The notes under the pieces are model-generated. The model did no database searches and was not told where the DNA came from. It worked only from the letters and a program-made list of their open reading frames with translations. Shown here piece by piece: positions 60,324 to 64,000 of a DNA stretch of 64,000 bases (position 1 is the first letter of the stretch; the number at the start of each line of letters is the position of its first letter). Position numbers and translations under genes: made by a program. The stretch spans positions 1-64,000 of the forward strand of contig JAQJVL010002544.1 of NCBI GenBank assembly GCA_035578905.1, read 5' to 3'. The DNA is from Stictocephala bisonia. Taxonomy: Eukaryota > Arthropoda > Insecta > Hemiptera > Membracidae.

Positions 60324-62075
60324 ATGGCTTCGTCGTTTCTTCACTCTTCAACACCAAAATACGACAAATGTTCAGGGTGGTCAGAGGAGACAGCTAACTC
60401 CATGCAAATGGCTACTTATAAGACTGATGTCAACTCATCAGCACTTCTGAGTGCTAACGATATGGCTTCAAAGAAGCAATGTCCTACTTGCAATGCGTTT
60501 GTACACGCATCAAATATGTCTTGACATCGTAAGACGAAAAAATGTATCGCAGCTTCCACAGGCTACCAATCAACGGTGCTAGCGCTCGGACCTTTTCCTT
60601 CAACCACCACTGTATGTCCTCAGAAGGAAACTTGTCCAGCATGTGGTGTTGACGTTCTGGCTAAAAATATGTCACGACACCGTAAATCGAAACGCTGTTT
60701 GAGTATCACAGTTTCAAATAATCCTAACACTGCAATGCCAGTACTCAACCAGGCATCAAACTATTCGCAAAAGAAACCATGCCCAAAGTGTGGAATTGAA
60801 GTGACTGCATCCAACATGTCACGGCATCGTAAATCGAAAAGATGCATCACGACTTCTTCTCCTGAGCAAACGGCTGCAGTTCCAGATATTCAGACTAGCT
60901 CAAATTCGAATGATGCTACAAAACAGGCATGTACTATATGTGGCACCGAAGTTTCTATTCGTAATATGCTTAGACACAGAAAATCCAAAAAGTGTAACAC
61001 TAATACGATGCTACGCAACAGAGTCAAACGTTTTGGAATCAAACCAGCTCCAGAATCGGTAATGTGTTGGGTATGCGAAAAGTCTATTGAAAAACCTAGA
61101 TATGCCTCACATATAAAATCTAGGGTTCATAAACGAAGGGCAATGATGTATCCATACTCCACAGAATCAGTATTGTGTGAGGTATGTGAGAAGACTATCG
61201 AAAAGTCTAATTTGGTTTCCCATGTAAAATCTGAGGACCACAAACAAAGGAGGATGATGCTACCTTCGGATTTCGTTGTGTCCAATCCAACAATCAAAAG
61301 AATAGAGGAACGTTTTGCTCAACGACTACCAGCCTCAGGTCCTGAAATATCCGAACTTGTTGCAAAATATCCGAAGTCGAAAGTTAATCGCCGGCCTGTA
61401 AAACCACTCCAGACATACGATGAAGATTTTATGAAAAGTAAACGTACGACACCAATCAATCCCAGAGCTTACGCTCGCAAGACAAACAATCGACCAAATA
61501 GCCCATTGCTAGATGATGCTTCCCCAGTATCTTCTCCTCATAGTGACTTTGAGGTAGATTGGTCAGCCCCCATTCCTTCTCCAATCAGCCCTCTACCAGC
61601 TTCCCCAGTATCTTCTCCTGACTTTGAGGTAGATTGGTCAGCCCCCATTCCTTCTCCAATCAGCCCACTACCTGATTCCCCGATTGCTTCTCCTAAGTCA
61701 AAGCCCGAAGATCATGATAGTTCTGATCCTGAATCATATTTGAGGGAGGCTGACATAGATAATGTTATAGAATTATTGGGTAACGTAATCTCAGAAGCAC
61801 GTAGAAATCCAAATTGGAACGAAGCTAAATTTAGAGATGCCATAAATGATTTCGATTTGTCATTTTTAGACGATCCTAAAAAGGAAGAAGTCGTGTTTGA
61901 ACCACCAAAAAGAGTTGTACATTCGGATTCGAATAAAATTAGAAATATAATGGGATCTCCACCTCATTCACCAGAGTCTACACATAATCAGAGTTGGGAT
62001 GAAGATGATCTCGATTTCGATTTAACATATTCACCTAAAAAAAAAAAAACAACATTAACGAGAAATCGTCATTGA
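60324..62075 (+). pseudogene. N-terminal zinc-finger frame of the polymerase gene
   Basis: One plus-strand frame, open from at least 60024 to 62075 but for a TGA at 60522-60524; the part after it starts at an ATG at 60576 (499 codons). It holds four Cys2-His-Cys fingers of form C-x2-C-x11-H-x5-C (about 60480, 60632, 60779, 60930; e.g. CPACGVDVLAKNM), the first broken by the TGA, then two C-x2-C-x11-H-x5-H fingers (about 61066 and 61177; CWVCEKS and CEVCEKT). A Ser/Pro-rich acidic part follows with a 25-codon in-frame duplication (61545-61694, FEVDWSAPIP). Upstream, a 46-codon block (WSEETANSMQM) is duplicated with a 138-bp period. The start at 60324 is a choice (MASSFLHS); the true start is unclear. 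The TGA sits where the other fingers have CGA/CGG-type Arg, fitting C-to-T decay. The frame ends four codons after... an A13 run, ten codons past it, while polymerase coding goes on in another frame. Confidence 0.7.
62037..62049 (+). other. A13 run at the frame junction
   Basis: Thirteen A. The zinc-finger frame continues only to 62075 past it, and the polymerase frame opens at it in -1. It may be a length change in the run, a sequencing indel, or a slippage site. Confidence 0.85.
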
Positions 62076-64000
62076 ATATACCAAACAGTCCCGTTTATGG
62101 ATCTCCACTTCACTTTCCAGACAGTCCCTCATATTCACCACTGAGTCCAACTGATAAAAGAGAAGAAGAAGAAGACGACGACGACGACGACGATCTAAGT
62201 TCAGATTCAGATTCCGTGTGTACTGTAATTGAGAACCCCAAGTACAAAAATAAAAACAAACCAGATAATCCAACGTTGGAAAACTCGCCACAGAACAATG
62301 TGGATGAAGAGAAAGAAGAAACATTCGAACTACATTCACTGGCCGAGGCTATCCGGGAAAAACAAACCGCTTTCTGGGGACGATTGAAAACCTACACTAT
62401 TGCTAATCAACTAGCATTCAAAGATGTGTTCCGTTTCTTTAATGCGTATAAACCCCTAGTCATTGAGCTGATTGAAAATGAAATATTGAAAAATAACCTA
62501 AAAGCTAACGTTTGGTTTTTCGCTGTTTACAAACGGCCAGCAGATGGCAAGGTTATTGAGCGAACCATGAATTTCAAAACGAAAAATACAGTATTACTGC
62601 CCACTTCAGATATATCAGAATATTACGATAGCACAAAGAAAAAAATCATGGCCCAGATGGAGGAATTTCAGGAGAACGGATCGCAATGGACGCTCAAAAA
62701 TATCGAAGGCATGGAAATTAGATTGAACAAATATATTCCCCTGAAGGGAGCTAGCTACATACCACTACCTCCAGCTATTGAAAACCGGAAAGCTGTTATC
62801 AATGTGGAAAATAATGATCAAAAGTGTTTCTTGTGGAGCATTTTAGCCGCACTTTACCCAGCAAAGAAACATTCTCAACGGGTGAGCAAGTATAAAGCAC
62901 ATGAACATGAATTTGACGAATATCTTAAAGGTATTGATTTCCCGGTACAGACTTCCAAAGTTCCGACATTTGAGGAACGTTCCGGTATTTCAATTAACAT
63001 ATATGCTTATGATGAAAAGTTTATAATCTATCCTCTCCTAGTTACAAATGAAGAAAAAGTCCAACACGTAGATTTGTTGTATATGAAGAATGAAAAGCAA
63101 GCTCATTACTGTTACATAAAGAATCTGGAAAAATTAGTGAATTCACAAGTGACAAAAAATGGACATAGAATCTGGCTGTGCAGACGGTGTCTTCAGCATT
63201 TCGGAAGAGAGGATTTGTTAGATAAACATAAATTGGACTGTGGGAACCACAAAGCTTTGAGAGTCGAGTTGCCAGATGAAGGTTCTTTCATCAAATTCAG
63301 ACAATTCAACTGCTCGATGAGAGTCCCGTTTGTATTCTACGCTGATTTCGAATGTTGTTTGATTCCAATAAAAGAAGCACAAAAGGAGAAGGATCCAACC
63401 GAAGGAATCACAGAACCCTATACCCTGCGATATCAAAAACATCGACCAATAAGTTTCTGTTTGTATGGAACACACGACAGAGGTATTTATAAACCACCAG
63501 TTAGTTATTTCGGCGAGGATGCAGCTTCAAAATTTGTAGATACATTAATATGTGAATCGGAGGAAATCTTTAAACGCTACAACAGTGAGAATGCGGTTCC
63601 AATGTTACCACTGACTGATCTTGAATTGAGAGAGGTTGAAATCACCAACAGATGTCACATATGTAGAAAATTATTAGAAGATGACCGCGTGATGGATCAT
63701 GATCATATAACCGGTAAATTCAGAGGTGTTGCCCATAACAAATGTAATTTGAATTATAAAGTGCCTAATTTCATACCCGTCTTCATTCACAACTTGGCTG
63801 GTTATGATACACACCTATTCATTAAGCAATTCGGAGAGCGTGGTAACACTATCGATATAATACCAAACAACGAAGAGCGGTACATTTCGTTTACTGTGAA
63901 GGTGGAAAATGGTATTAAACTACGATTCCTTGATTCTTTCAAATTTATGAGTCTCAGTTTGGACACTCTCGTAAGCAACCTGCCTAAAAGTAAACTAATG
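62048..64000 (+). pseudogene. protein-primed family-B DNA polymerase, N-terminal part
   Basis: 651 open codons in the -1 frame relative to the zinc-finger frame, entered at the A13 run (62037-62049) and running off the window. After an acidic SP-rich linker comes the N-terminal domain common to invertebrate Polinton-type polymerases (FKDVFRFFNAY, GASYIPLPPAIENRKA, CFLWSILAALYP near 62830). Then a Cys/His finger (CRRCLQHFGRED near 63180), the 3'-5' exonuclease first motif FYADFEC (D and E metal ligands, near 63337), an inserted His-Me/endonuclease VII-like finger (CHICRKL ... MDHDHITGKFRG ... HNKCN, about 63656-63750) and the second exonuclease motif HNLAGYDTH (near 63790). The polymerase palm and the priming-specific TPR motifs lie beyond the edge. 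It would copy the element's linear DNA from a protein primer. No ATG starts this frame near its beginning, so it depends on the upstream frame. Confidence 0.85.

Larger units (their letters stand above)
58700..64000 (+). mobile_element. Polinton/Maverick-type element, left part
   Basis: Begins AGTAGTAGGG where homology to block A breaks off. It is GC-richer than its flank at the start, with long internal direct repeats, then a zinc-finger frame and a protein-primed family-B DNA polymerase reading away from the end. AG termini, long repeated ends and a protein-primed PolB are Polinton/Maverick features. Integrase, packaging ATPase, protease and capsid genes, if present, lie outside the window, so an adintovirus-like or partial relative cannot be excluded. 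The visible copy has an in-frame stop and a frameshift. Confidence 0.7.

Noticed and set aside
62055..62339. Minus ORFs with polyserine/polyarginine
   Set aside because: Antisense shadow of the acidic GAA/GAC run in the polymerase frame.

Overview
The window is eukaryotic repeat-rich DNA, most likely from an insect (possibly a hemipteran; the species cannot be told from the sequence). It is AT-rich and carries BEL/Pao and Ty3/gypsy LTR elements, Jockey/CR1-like LINEs, Harbinger and piggyBac DNA transposons, satellites and the left end of a Polinton/Maverick-type element. I see no confident host gene. A run of exactly 100 N at 32799-32898 splits the window into two contigs whose join is only a scaffolding statement.

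Left contig (1-32798). A 91-bp satellite (1-1181) is followed by an unrecognised spacer. Block A (3422-16284) comes next: a solo BEL/Pao LTR with a 5-bp target duplication, sitting in a dead LINE (SGNH-type ORF1 plus endonuclease), then a 107-bp satellite, two minisatellites and noncoding spacer. After block A lies a nest of broken transposons: a minus-strand gypsy element whose gag holds a minisatellite/LINE insertion and whose right LTR was split by a TTAA-flanked piggyBac-type element; a plus-strand LINE reverse-transcriptase fragment cut by a Harbinger element; and two minus-strand LINE fragments. A roughly 4.9-kb imperfect palindrome (27380-32340) and the 3' end of another LINE follow.

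Right contig (32899-64000). It opens inside a head-to-tail array of the same BEL/Pao element on the minus strand: LTR, internal, LTR, internal, LTR and a third internal cut by the gap, with a period of 5646-5647 bp. All units share the same stops and frameshifts. Block B (46765-58699) is a second copy of block A, colinear and about 1-2% different by eye, with different satellite copy numbers and without one retroposon insertion. Homology between A and B stops exactly where a Polinton-like element starts with AG at 58700; block A appears to hold the empty target site. The element's visible part has a GC-rich, tandemly repeated terminal region, a zinc-finger reading frame with one in-frame stop, and a protein-primed family-B DNA polymerase that runs off the window and is joined to the zinc-finger part only through a -1 shift at an A13 run.

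The main reading is that blocks A and B are either two alleles (haplotigs) scaffolded in series or a recent segmental duplication. In either case they give a before/after view of three events: recombination at a BEL/Pao insertion, a retroposon insertion and a Polinton insertion.
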